A stretch of DNA of 64,000 nucleotides, taken from the NCBI RefSeq assembly GCF_003634275.1, contig NZ_RBWY01000001.1, positions 62,001-126,000 of the forward strand. The letters run 5' to 3'. Position numbers and translations under genes: made by a program. The notes below the pieces were generated by a model. The model saw only the letters and a list, made by a program, of their open reading frames with translations, had not been told where the DNA came from and ran no database searches. Below, one piece after another: positions 19,981-28,269 of this stretch (its first letter is position 1; each line of letters begins with the position of its first letter). Origin of the DNA: Orbus hercynius. GTDB lineage: Bacteria > Pseudomonadota > Gammaproteobacteria > Enterobacterales > Orbaceae.

Positions 19981-20856
19981 TTAAGATGATAACAATAGAT
20001 GCTTATTTAAACTGGTTTCTAATATTTTTAAAACATTGGGACTATAATACATTAACTCTTGCGCTTTCTTTTTTTGAGCTAAACTGTAATTTAAATAATA
20101 CAGAAAACCATCATATTTTTTATATAACTCATTAATTTTATCTGCATTATCGTAAGTAACAATCCATTTATAATTCGTTAAATGATCAATGGCATTAAAT
20201 AGTTCAGAATGATCTTCTTCTGTATAAAAGTTAGTGTATAGGTCTTTGCCTTGCTTAAAATATGGAGGATCAAAGAATATAAAGGCATTATTAGGTGATG
20301 TTTGGGGAATTATATCTTTAATAAAAATGGTAGCATCAAAATTAGTCAGCTGAATTTTATTTTTAAGGGATTCCACCAGTTCTATTTTCTTTATCAAAGC
20401 TGGCTTATTAAAACGGCAATCAATTTTATAATTACCTAATTGCTCTTTACCACCAATCACTCCCGCTTTAATTATTCCTGAACGATTGGTTCTATTTAAA
20501 AAGAAAGTAGCAAATCCTAACTCAAGTAAACTATGTTTTTTTTGCGATGAATAAATCTTTTTTTGTTTTTCCCATTCTTTAATCGTAATCGGTGTTTTTT
20601 CTATCTTTTCTATAAAGTTTTCATGATTATTTAGAATAGAATACCAAAAAGCATAAATTGCGTAATCAAAATCATTAATAATAATGTTATCTACTTTATT
20701 GGATGCAAGCAATGAGAGAGCTAGACCAGAACCACCAGCAAACGGTTCAATATAAGTAATACTCTCCATGCCTTGTAACATAAAGAGTTCATTCACAAAT
20801 TTTTCTAACTGCTTTTTTCCACCAGGATATCGTAATGGAGACAATGTTGTTGCCAT
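19981..20856 (-). CDS. D12-class adenine-N6 DNA methyltransferase
   Basis: Dam-like methyltransferase. SAM-binding and catalytic motifs are visible: SPLRYPGGKKQL at the N-terminus, YIEPFAGGSGLALSLL (motif I, about 35-50) and FDPPYFKQG (motif IV DPPY, about residue 195). About 291 aa from ATG 20856, which lies one base after the stop of the ATPase gene; an earlier ATG at 20868 would overlap it. Third gene of a minus-strand cassette with a ParB-like protein and an ATPase. It could mark self DNA for the cassette or be the modification half of a restriction-like system. The recognition sequence is unknown. Confidence 0.88.
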   Translation of the reverse strand: MATTLSPLRYPGGKKQLEKFVNELFMLQGMESITYIEPFAGGSGLALSLLASNKVDNIIINDFDYAIYAFWYSILNNHENFIEKIEKTPITIKEWEKQKKIYSSQKKHSLLELGFATFFLNRTNRSGIIKAGVIGGKEQLGNYKIDCRFNKPALIKKIELVESLKNKIQLTNFDATIFIKDIIPQTSPNNAFIFFDPPYFKQGKDLYTNFYTEEDHSELFNAIDHLTNYKWIVTYDNADKINELYKKYDGFLYYLNYSLAQKKKAQELMYYSPNVLKILETSLNKHLLLSS

Positions 20857-20857
20857 T

Positions 20858-22525
20858 TTAAATCTCACTAATTAGAGGTAACCCTCTATTCTTATTGATT
20901 CTATTAATTTGTTGAATAATTGAAGAAACAAAGTCTGCTTTTGCTGTAAGATGACCACAATAATATGTCACATATTTTTTGAAATCAGATACATTCTGGT
21001 TTGCCCAACGTTTACAAACATCTATATTTGTTTGATTTTTTATATCTTCTATATTAAGTGACATTATTCCCGCATCAGTAAACTGGTTTAAGAACCAATC
21101 TTTTTCATTTCCAAATTTAGTAAAAAAAGCATCGCTCTTTGGTAGATCTATTATATAACAAATGATCCTACGTTCAATTGCTAAATTTTCATCATCAGGT
21201 AAAACAAGATAAGTATTTTTATTTTTAATTTTTTTCAACATACTTGGAACTACATCAGGATCAAAAAGAGCAAAAGCATTTTCAAGCAATAAAGGATAAT
21301 TAGCACACAATGTTGCCAATGAAGTATATGGTGTTCCTGTATTTGAAGGATCGTAGTTGAGATTTGAATGGAAAGATATCAAATTTATAATTTCTTTTTT
21401 CTTAATTAGTTTTTTTGTGAAATGAATCGCAATTTCATCTTCACAGAACACATTAATTTTTTTAGCCTTTGCAACTTCATCAGGGGTTTGAAGGGTTAAC
21501 TCTTTATATGCAACAAAATAATCTGGATTTTTTATAATAGGGTAATTTTTATCGTCAGAAGTTGAACAACTAACAAAGTTCAAAACGATTCGATTATGTT
21601 CTAGAGCATTTGAATACTTCAAATATATGTGTTGTATAAGATGTAAAGAGTGTGTTGTAAGGACAATTTGTACTTTATATTGTAGAGACCATTCATATAA
21701 AAATTTAAATAATCTAAGTTGTGCTATAGGATGCAAGCTACTTTCAAATTCATCTATACAAAAAATACCATTACCATATATCTGACCTTTTTGGTAAGCT
21801 CGTTGAAAACCAACTAATCTATTAAAAATAGCTCCTAAATTATCCTCTCCGGAAGATATAGAACTGAAGTCATATTGAATATTGTCACCAGATGGAGCAT
21901 AAGTTGTTTTCGTATTTTTTTCGTGGATAGCTTCAAATTTTCCATATTCAGTACTTGGTAAAACTGACTCATAAAAATGCTTTTGGTCTCGTTGCTCACC
22001 ATCCGAAAGCACAAATTTTTCATCGAGATCAGGTTTAGCTTTAGTATCAATCAACGGAAGTAGTCGTTTTAGATTAAGAAACGAAGTATTATAATTAAAA
22101 TTTCCATCACCTTTTTCATGTCCTGATACAACGATCCTATGTCTATTCTCATCTTTCCTATAACTAATAGTAACGGGTTCTTTTATTAAGGTATCTTGTT
22201 CTGTAGCTTCTATATATAAATAGTATTTATACTGTTCTTGATCATATTTTTCAGAAAACTTAAATACTTCTGTTAATGGAGTTTTTAAAGACTTACCAAA
22301 CGCATCTTTAGACTCTGCACCAAATGGGTGTGCAATTAACCCCATTAAAGAAGTTTTCATTGTTCCATTGCGGCCGATAAAGACTGTAATATTTTCACCA
22401 AGCTCAATTTTTTGATTATTAAATGTTCTAAAGGTCTCTATTTCAACCGCTTTAATTTTCTTAATTACAATTGATTTATTATCTTGTAAACCTAGCTCCA
22501 CTTTTGATTTTGCTGATTGGAACAT
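20858..22525 (-). CDS. AAA ATPase with OLD/TOPRIM-like C-terminal half
   Basis: 555 aa. The N-terminal ABC-type ATPase has a P-loop GRNGTMKTS (51-59; the usual Gly before Lys is Met), signature SSISSGEDN (221-229), Walker B IFCIDEFES (254-262) and a switch His in TTHS (291-293). The C-terminal half has VFCEDE (359-364) and FDPD (421-424), which resemble the acidic E and DxD residues of TOPRIM nucleases as in OLD, GajA or the DUF4435 protein of PARIS. Cytosolic. Predicted role: an ATP-driven sensor plus nuclease in an anti-phage system. The family as a whole is not one I can name. Confidence 0.75.
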   Translation of the reverse strand: MFQSAKSKVELGLQDNKSIVIKKIKAVEIETFRTFNNQKIELGENITVFIGRNGTMKTSLMGLIAHPFGAESKDAFGKSLKTPLTEVFKFSEKYDQEQYKYYLYIEATEQDTLIKEPVTISYRKDENRHRIVVSGHEKGDGNFNYNTSFLNLKRLLPLIDTKAKPDLDEKFVLSDGEQRDQKHFYESVLPSTEYGKFEAIHEKNTKTTYAPSGDNIQYDFSSISSGEDNLGAIFNRLVGFQRAYQKGQIYGNGIFCIDEFESSLHPIAQLRLFKFLYEWSLQYKVQIVLTTHSLHLIQHIYLKYSNALEHNRIVLNFVSCSTSDDKNYPIIKNPDYFVAYKELTLQTPDEVAKAKKINVFCEDEIAIHFTKKLIKKKEIINLISFHSNLNYDPSNTGTPYTSLATLCANYPLLLENAFALFDPDVVPSMLKKIKNKNTYLVLPDDENLAIERRIICYIIDLPKSDAFFTKFGNEKDWFLNQFTDAGIMSLNIEDIKNQTNIDVCKRWANQNVSDFKKYVTYYCGHLTAKADFVSSIIQQINRINKNRGLPLISEI

Positions 22526-22554
22526 ATCTTTTTCCTTGATTATTTATAATGCAT

Positions 22555-24030
22555 CTAGAGATGCATCTGCTCTAGTAATGGATAAATATTAGAAAAGAAT
22601 ATAGGTATATCACCTGGCGCTATAGTAAATGATGGATTATGAACTAATTGATTCATTGAAGTGACGGATAAAACACCATCTTTTTTAGCTAACTCTGTTA
22701 TAGCTCCATGAAGAAGTTTAACCATTTGTTTATCAGTATTATTCTTATTTAGATAAGTAGTGATATCACGTAATACATCACTTAGGGTTCTATCGCTACC
22801 ATCATTCTTAATATATGATGGAGCGTTAGGAATACCTTGTTTTTTTAAGTCATCACAATAAGCTTTAGCCGATAGTTCAAATAATGCTCTGAGAAGAAAA
22901 CAAAATGCTATTGGATTCTCTTTAATTTTTAAATTAAGCATTTCGCTTCTAATAGTAACAATTTTATTTCTATTTTGCCCTACCAGTTTTAAAGCTCTTA
23001 AATTTTTTCTTACTGAGCTTTGGTTGTTTGTTGCAGAAGCAGTAGCTACTGTTGTGCTTAAAATATAACTTGAAGAAGATGTGCTCACAGATGAACTTGA
23101 AGTAGTACCTGCCGTTCCTGTTTGTTGATTAGTTTTTATCACTTGAGCATTAGCCACTGATAAAGTTGAAGTATTTGATGCTCCTGTTGGTGTAGTGGAA
23201 GATGGAGGTTGTCCATTAGCTACAGGTATATTTGGTGGTAAACCATATACTAAAGCAAAATCATCTTTACCTCTAATTATAGGAAAACTTAACTTTTCCA
23301 AACCAATATCATAAATCATTTTATCAATAGCATTTTTTTCCACAATATTTGGATATTTATTCGCTAACGCTATTGATGAAGACAAACCAAGCCTTGGAAA
23401 GATTTTTTTCATTGCTTCATCAAGGACTGATAGATGAAATTTTCCGGCCCATTTTGTTTTTTGAGTGTGTGTAATATTTGAACCATACTCTAAATATTTT
23501 TCTAATAAATCTAAACCTGGCTCCTCAGCCTTATTCATTTTTTTATTATGACGAGCTTTAGCAACAGTTTCCCAATCATCACGCCCAGCTTTTTGGCTTT
23601 TACCATGCGTTAAATTTACAATTTTATCAACTAATTCCGCAGAAGACCTAGGATAAATGGCACAAGGAACAGAAGTATTATCTATTAACCAATTATTAGA
23701 AAGATTTGTAATTCTTTTTAAAATATGTTGTGGAATATCTAATGATGTTTTATCAACTAACCCTAATATAATTTTTAAAGAAGCAATACGTCGGTTACCT
23801 TCTTTAACCAGATATATTTTTTTAGAGTTTTCTGTATATTCAAGAATAATGATATTCTCAGTAGGAAGATAACCTGTATCCAACAAACTCTCAGTTAACG
23901 CCCAGAAATAATCAGGACTAATTGAAATCATAGCATTAATTGCGTTAATTTCATTTTTTTGAGTTACTGTTCTAAAGTTATTTAAATCAATAGCTAAGCT
24001 GTCAACTGGTAAGGACTTTGATTTAGACAT
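22555..24030 (-). CDS. ParB/Srx-like domain protein of the putative defence cassette
   Basis: 491 aa. The N-terminal part resembles ParB-like nuclease domains: DLNNFRTV, an LDTGYLPTENIIILEY segment and the core VKEGNRRIASLKIILG (about 70-85). A Ser/Thr/Ala-rich low-complexity linker (about 280-345) separates it from a helical C-terminal domain (FCFLLRALFELSAKAYCDDL onward). First gene of the cassette, 29 bp before the ATPase. Function is not established: ParB-like domains occur in DNA-modification and phage-defence loci and can bind or cut DNA using CTP or ATP. A+T content is visibly higher than in the core genes. Confidence 0.7.
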   Translation of the reverse strand: MSKSKSLPVDSLAIDLNNFRTVTQKNEINAINAMISISPDYFWALTESLLDTGYLPTENIIILEYTENSKKIYLVKEGNRRIASLKIILGLVDKTSLDIPQHILKRITNLSNNWLIDNTSVPCAIYPRSSAELVDKIVNLTHGKSQKAGRDDWETVAKARHNKKMNKAEEPGLDLLEKYLEYGSNITHTQKTKWAGKFHLSVLDEAMKKIFPRLGLSSSIALANKYPNIVEKNAIDKMIYDIGLEKLSFPIIRGKDDFALVYGLPPNIPVANGQPPSSTTPTGASNTSTLSVANAQVIKTNQQTGTAGTTSSSSVSTSSSSYILSTTVATASATNNQSSVRKNLRALKLVGQNRNKIVTIRSEMLNLKIKENPIAFCFLLRALFELSAKAYCDDLKKQGIPNAPSYIKNDGSDRTLSDVLRDITTYLNKNNTDKQMVKLLHGAITELAKKDGVLSVTSMNQLVHNPSFTIAPGDIPIFFSNIYPLLEQMHL

Positions 24031-24050
24031 TATTATCCTCTGATTATATA

Positions 24051-24284
24051 TTTAACATGAATTAAGTTATCAGTGTGCATTTTTAAACCATTATATTATG
24101 AAACAAAGTCAATGTCAGTTCATAGTTATCTAAATAATGTAGATAACCATAGATAGATATAAATATGTCTTATCATTTAATTCCATAAAATTTTCTTATA
24201 CTTATATCTATTAGAATTATTTTTTCTAAAGGTAAATTAATAACTTTTAATTTCTGCTTTAAAAAGCTTATTAATGTGAATTCT
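24051..24284. other. A+T-rich spacer upstream of the defence cassette
   Basis: Non-coding spacer. It should hold the cassette promoter on the minus strand but no clear -10/-35 pair stands out. It contains a dyad-like TTATCTAAATAATGTAGATAA near 24126-24146 that could be an operator. Confidence 0.4.
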
Positions 24285-24895
24285 CTACCCCAAATAAACC
24301 CCAACAACCCCAATCCGCTCATGCCCAAGTTCTCTGCTAATTATCTGCCGAGCCCATTGATCTTTGATCTGCTGTTATGGTGTGAGTTCTTTACTGGTGA
24401 GTCCACCTGCTTTCGGTGATTTCCAACCCGTAAGCGTTTCGTATCGTGTTTGCGCATAAGCACGCCGTAAGCCGAATGTTTGTTGCAACATTAAACTCAT
24501 CCGCACATAAGGGTCGGTAATCTGTGTCAGGGTTTGCTCATCAACCTGTTTCGCTTTATTTTCCTGCGTCACATATTGCCGATGCTCAATGCCAAGTTGA
24601 ATGTTATCTTTGGGGATAACGCTACTTTTGCCGACTTTTTCCGCCCACCAACGTAGGTGTGTCATGCGGTTTTTAATGGTGCCAATCGATAAATCTTGCG
24701 CTTGCCACTGTGCAACTAAATAGTTAACGTGCTTAGGTTTGAGTGAACTCGCGTTCATTCGCTTAAAACCACCGCTTTTAAGCTGTTTGCTAATCAACGT
24801 TAAGGTGGTTAGCCGTTCAGCTTGGGTGGTATGGCCGCCATCTTTGTTACGCTGACATAAGCCACGCAAATCATATGTCAGATTATCGATGTTTA
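24285..24895 (-). pseudogene. Decayed tyrosine-type integrase
   Basis: Remnant of an ICE-type integrase. The N-terminal DNA-binding half is intact in sequence (GLCQRNKDGG, ILKPKHVNYLVAQWQ-like region, IGTIKNRMTHLRWWAEKVGK). After LQQTFGLRR the frame jumps straight to AYAQTRYETLTGWKSPKAGG, so the catalytic Arg-to-His core is deleted. A stop codon follows at 24375-24377, and the same frame then continues with ISRELGHERIGVVGVYLG, the usual integrase end. The N-terminal frame is open upstream of 24869 without a good start. It cannot be active; it records an older element. Confidence 0.8.
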
Positions 24896-24899
24896 CCTC

Positions 24900-25580
24900 G
24901 CTTTACGCATTTGCTGAAAACAATTTGGTTAGTGTTAATGCCCATTTATTACCCGAAGTAATAAATTATCTGTAACAGATCAAAGGGCTGAATGTTCAGC
25001 ACATTCAAGATCTCTTATGAGACGTTTATGCGTTAACTTGTCAGCTAATCACATAAAGTTGATGTTTAAAATTAAATGAACCTCCTTTGGATGCCTGCAT
25101 TATCTGCTTAGGCATAACGCAGTTGTTAAGATGAATAAAAACGCGTTATGCCATAAAGTCTGATAATGGCGAGTGATGTTAAAATGGCAACTCAGATAAG
25201 TAGCCGCTATCCCTCTTGTTTGGGTAACAAGCAGTGTGCTAACGGGAAATCACACTCTGGGTCATGGTTTATTCGGTCAACGACCGAACAGCGACTTAAA
25301 AAACCGGCCGCTCTGGGTTTGCGTGCTGCACCAGCACGTCTTTTAAACTGATTATAACAAGGGTTAATTGCTTGTAAATAGGGGCTTTGTGTAAAGGACT
25401 GCTCTGGACGAGTGTGGATTAAAAATAATTTTTAAAGGTTGTTTTTATGGACTGTGGCTAACTTGTTAGCGAGTGATATGAAGGTTTCTATCGTTCAATC
25501 ATCTTATCCTAAAACGCAATGTCATCGGCTTGTGGCACAGGATCGATAACGCCAAAGCGTCACGATCACCATAACATTAT
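24900..25580. other. Non-coding island segment with an inverted repeat
   Basis: No convincing gene. GGCATAACGC at 25111-25120 pairs with GCGTTATGCC at 25143-25152 (22-nt spacer), a possible stem or protein site. A 61-codon frame at 25166-25351 lacks recognisable features. 25371-25430 holds the left copy of a direct repeat described separately. Confidence 0.4.
25371..25430. repeat. Imperfect direct repeat, left copy
   Basis: TTGTGTAAAGGACTGC (25387-25402) recurs exactly at 27612-27627. Each copy is preceded by TGTAAATA and followed by an A/T-rich GATTAAAAATAATTTTT-like tail, so the similarity extends over about 60 bp. The copies bracket the PAAR effector and its small neighbours. Confidence 0.6.
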
Positions 25581-25584
25581 CACA

Positions 25585-25815
25585 CTAACCACGTTTTGTT
25601 TTTTTAAAATATAAAATGTACATAACCCCTAAATACAGCAAATTAAAAATAATGATCAGACTAAGCGTATCGAGCATAGAATATACCGCTCCAAGCATCT
25701 CTGAGGTATCGGTTGTCATTTCTACTTGATATTTAACCGTCAGAGAACAACCGACAAGTATCAATAATTCAACAATAACGACCATAATCATAAAAATTAT
25801 CATGAATATTTTCAT
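25585..25815 (-). CDS. Small membrane protein, candidate immunity protein
   Basis: 76 aa from the ATG at 25815 (GAAAGG ahead); a longer in-frame start at 25920 has no support. Two hydrophobic helices (MKIFMIIFMIMVVIVELLIL and LIIIFNLLYLGVMYILYF) flank a polar loop with DTSEMLG. Located downstream of the PAAR-DUF4225 effector on the same strand, the usual place for an immunity gene; a membrane-acting toxin would need a membrane immunity protein. Not recognised by family. Confidence 0.55.
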   Translation of the reverse strand: MKIFMIIFMIMVVIVELLILVGCSLTVKYQVEMTTDTSEMLGAVYSMLDTLSLIIIFNLLYLGVMYILYFKKTKRG

Positions 25816-26015
25816 AATCAGCCTTTCTCCCATTTTTAATTTGCTGATGAACGTAAAAACACCGTTTATCAAAGCTGTTGATTCTACAACAGATGAGCTT
25901 GTTTTTTGTATCCCAAACAAGAATTTTCTATTTTCTATTGATAAATGTTCACATTTTAAAAAAAATATTTATTCTGTTAATATTATGCGGAACAATTCAT
26001 CTCAAAATGGTAAAC

Positions 26016-26369
26016 ATGAAAAATAATATAGATAGCATTAGAAATGATTTTAAACTTGTCTATGAACAGTTGAATTATTACATATCTATGGCATTAGCCT
26101 CGTTTGCGATCATTGCACTTATTACATTAATCCTATCAAAGAAATCACAACATATTGATACTTTCGGATTTGTAATTTCTGGATTATTAACTTTAGGGTG
26201 CTTATATTGGTTAATTCGTTCAATCATGCAAGTTAGGCGATTAATTCAATTTAAAAATGAGCTGATTGAACACGCTAAACCTTATCAACTCACCTCAATT
26301 AAACTTTACACTATACATAAAGTAACCGTGCTTTTAGCTATCTATTGTTTATTTTTTTACTTTATTTAA
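26016..26369 (+). CDS. Small two-helix membrane protein, alternative immunity candidate
   Basis: 117 aa from the ATG at 26016. Two membrane segments (SMALASFAIIALITLIL and FGFVISGLLTLGCLYWLI), then a third at the C-terminus (VTVLLAIYCLFFYFI). It is convergent with the PAAR effector and its last 8 bp overlap the effector stop. Codon use and clean topology suggest a real gene. I cannot name a family; it may be the immunity protein or unrelated. Confidence 0.5.
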   Translation: MKNNIDSIRNDFKLVYEQLNYYISMALASFAIIALITLILSKKSQHIDTFGFVISGLLTLGCLYWLIRSIMQVRRLIQFKNELIEHAKPYQLTSIKLYTIHKVTVLLAIYCLFFYFI

Positions 26370-27543
26370 CACTTTCACAATAAGCAAATTTATTCCCATT
26401 AATGACAACAATAGGGCAATCTAACATATCTTCAGCATTTTTTATCTGACTAGAATCTTTTAAAAACAATACGGCCTCTTCCGATTGTTTATCAACAATA
26501 AATGCATTATATAATTGTTTGGTTAATGTACCTATCGTAAAACTATCAGCGATAACTTCTAATCCTAAAGCTGTTTTACTCATAAGTTGATAAGCTCGAA
26601 CCATGTCTTGTTGATTGTGGTACCACAAAGAGAGGTTTTTATTACCGAACTGATTAACTTTGGAAGTAAGACCAAACATTGAATAAGCTGACAACCCTAA
26701 ATCAACTGTATTATAAGCAATATCGCCATAAATAGCTTCATATCCTAAAAACTCAGCAATCCCTCGGTAGCCTTTCTTTACAGGACCATCTTCGTTAGTA
26801 ATCCCTTCATAAATATTATTCATTCCATGAGCGGCACTCGGTAAGCTATAAAACAAGCAGGTAGCCCAGTTTTTACAAGCACTCACTCCTGAAACAATTT
26901 GTGATGTCCCTGCTAAAACAGAAATACCTCTTTGCGTCCATTCAATACTTTCATCAAGTAGCGCTTTTTTGTGTTCAGTTAGCGCAACAGAGCCTTCTTC
27001 GTAAGATAAACGTCCATTTTCTACTTTGTCAGCGACATTATTTGGAAACTGAGAAATATCATTTTTAAATTCTTGCTTAGTTTGCGGAAAATAAAATAAG
27101 TTATTACTCATTTGAGTTGCGTCTGTAATGAACTTATTTTTTTCAAACCGAATTTGTGCCCGTTGTTCATTTTTCTCATTTTGACTTAGCGTTGAAAAGT
27201 CTGGTAAAACATTATTATAAGCAGAGGGTAAAATACCAAAACTTGGTGAACTATTAGCGCCATCATCACAAAAAACCGAACTATTTGCCGCAATAACTCT
27301 ATTTCGCCCAATCGGGCAGCCACAGGCAACAATATATCCATCAAGTACAACCGGTATACCATCCACAACCATTTTATGGCAACCTTCGATTATTTTTCCT
27401 GATCCTTTATTACATCTTGGGCAAGTTGCGATATCTCCCATTCTAGCTACTGGTTTACCAGCACCAAACATTCTGCCACTCGCGGAAATAATAGATCCGC
27501 CAGTTGTTGTTGGATCACCCAGTAAAGCAACTCTTTTTGCCAT
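26362..27543 (-). CDS. PAAR-domain type VI secretion effector with DUF4225 toxin domain
   Basis: 393 aa. The N-terminal PAAR domain (about 1-90: ARMGDIATCPRCNKGSG, MVVDGIPVVLDGYIVACGCP, RVIAANSSVF) forms the tip of the T6SS spike. The C-terminal 200 residues match DUF4225 as I know it (MNNIYEGITNEDGPVKKGYR, IAYNTVDLGLSAYSMFGL, DMVRAYQLMSKTALGLEV) with several hydrophobic stretches, pointing to a membrane-active toxin. No T6SS structural gene lies in the window, so the apparatus must be elsewhere. Candidate immunity genes lie at 25585-25815 and 26016-26369. The activity of DUF4225 is not established to my knowledge. Confidence 0.8.
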   Translation of the reverse strand: MAKRVALLGDPTTTGGSIISASGRMFGAGKPVARMGDIATCPRCNKGSGKIIEGCHKMVVDGIPVVLDGYIVACGCPIGRNRVIAANSSVFCDDGANSSPSFGILPSAYNNVLPDFSTLSQNEKNEQRAQIRFEKNKFITDATQMSNNLFYFPQTKQEFKNDISQFPNNVADKVENGRLSYEEGSVALTEHKKALLDESIEWTQRGISVLAGTSQIVSGVSACKNWATCLFYSLPSAAHGMNNIYEGITNEDGPVKKGYRGIAEFLGYEAIYGDIAYNTVDLGLSAYSMFGLTSKVNQFGNKNLSLWYHNQQDMVRAYQLMSKTALGLEVIADSFTIGTLTKQLYNAFIVDKQSEEAVLFLKDSSQIKNAEDMLDCPIVVINGNKFAYCESVK

Positions 27544-27595
27544 AAAAAACTCATATTTTCATAAATAAATTTAAAATTATATAGATAATTTAAAC

Positions 27596-27655
27596 AGTGT
27601 AAATAAAAGCCTTGTGTAAAGGACTGCAATCGATGATATTAGACTAAAAAAAATT
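27596..27655. repeat. Imperfect direct repeat, right copy
   Basis: Second copy of the repeat at 25371-25430, beginning TGTAAATA and containing TTGTGTAAAGGACTGC at 27612-27627. It lies just upstream of the PAAR gene. Confidence 0.6.
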
Positions 27656-27727
27656 TTGCCCCTCATCATGTAGTGGTCATGTCGATAATCAATGTGAAAA
27701 TGACGGTGTGGTTTGGAGTTGCCGTCG

Positions 27728-27750
27728 CCGTCACTGCGGAGCAGTGACGG
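27728..27750. other. Strong hairpin upstream of the Ner-like gene
   Basis: CCGTCACTGC and GCAGTGACGG form a perfect 10-bp stem with a 3-nt loop (GGA). No T-run on either side, so it looks more like a stable RNA or protein-binding hairpin than a terminator. Confidence 0.55.
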
Positions 27751-27824
27751 TTGTATTCATGCTGAGGCTTGGTGTGCTCACTGAACTTAAAACCGTGGCA
27801 ATCCCTTTTTGCACCTAATTTAAA

Positions 27825-28094
27825 TTAGCTGCTAAACGGGATTTGGTTGTTTTCATCGGTATTTTTTATGCGCACTACGCGATTTTTGTTGGCATAACGA
27901 GAGGGCCAAATCTGCTTTGGCTCGATACCGAGTACACTCGCAATAATGAGTTCGCCTTTTGTCCACGGGCGCACCAGTGCGTTGGCAAGCGTTGAAGGCG
28001 CATAGCCTGATTGCCTTGATAATGCGGAGAGTGATGTTCCTTTCTTTTTCAATGCCGCGATGATATCGGCAGGGTGCCAGTCTTTTTCTTTCAT
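27825..28094 (-). CDS. Ner/Nlp-family helix-turn-helix regulator
   Basis: 89-aa DNA-binding protein of the Mu Ner / SfsB (Nlp) family. Core KDWHPADIIAALKKKGTSLS, then ALSRQSGYAPSTLANAL as helix-turn-helix and IEPKQIWPSRY, the family signature. In Mu, Ner represses the early operon; chromosomal homologues have little-known roles. Here it is isolated among island genes, likely a remnant or regulator of the element. Confidence 0.88.
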   Translation of the reverse strand: MKEKDWHPADIIAALKKKGTSLSALSRQSGYAPSTLANALVRPWTKGELIIASVLGIEPKQIWPSRYANKNRVVRIKNTDENNQIPFSS

Positions 28095-28269
28095 AATAAT
28101 TATCTTTTAGTTACACATATCACTTATTATGCAGTCCTATTTTGTGTGACGATACTACGAAGAACGTAGTATTTAAAAAGGTCATTTGAATTGAGTAAAA
28201 GTCAATTTTTAAGAAAGTGATATAAGCTGTATTATTATTTAATAATACAGCTATAGGATTTCGGTTAAA

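Noticed and set aside
25166-25351. 61-codon open frame in the island
   Set aside because: No Shine-Dalgarno, no family resemblance, and composition like non-coding DNA. Not reported as a gene.
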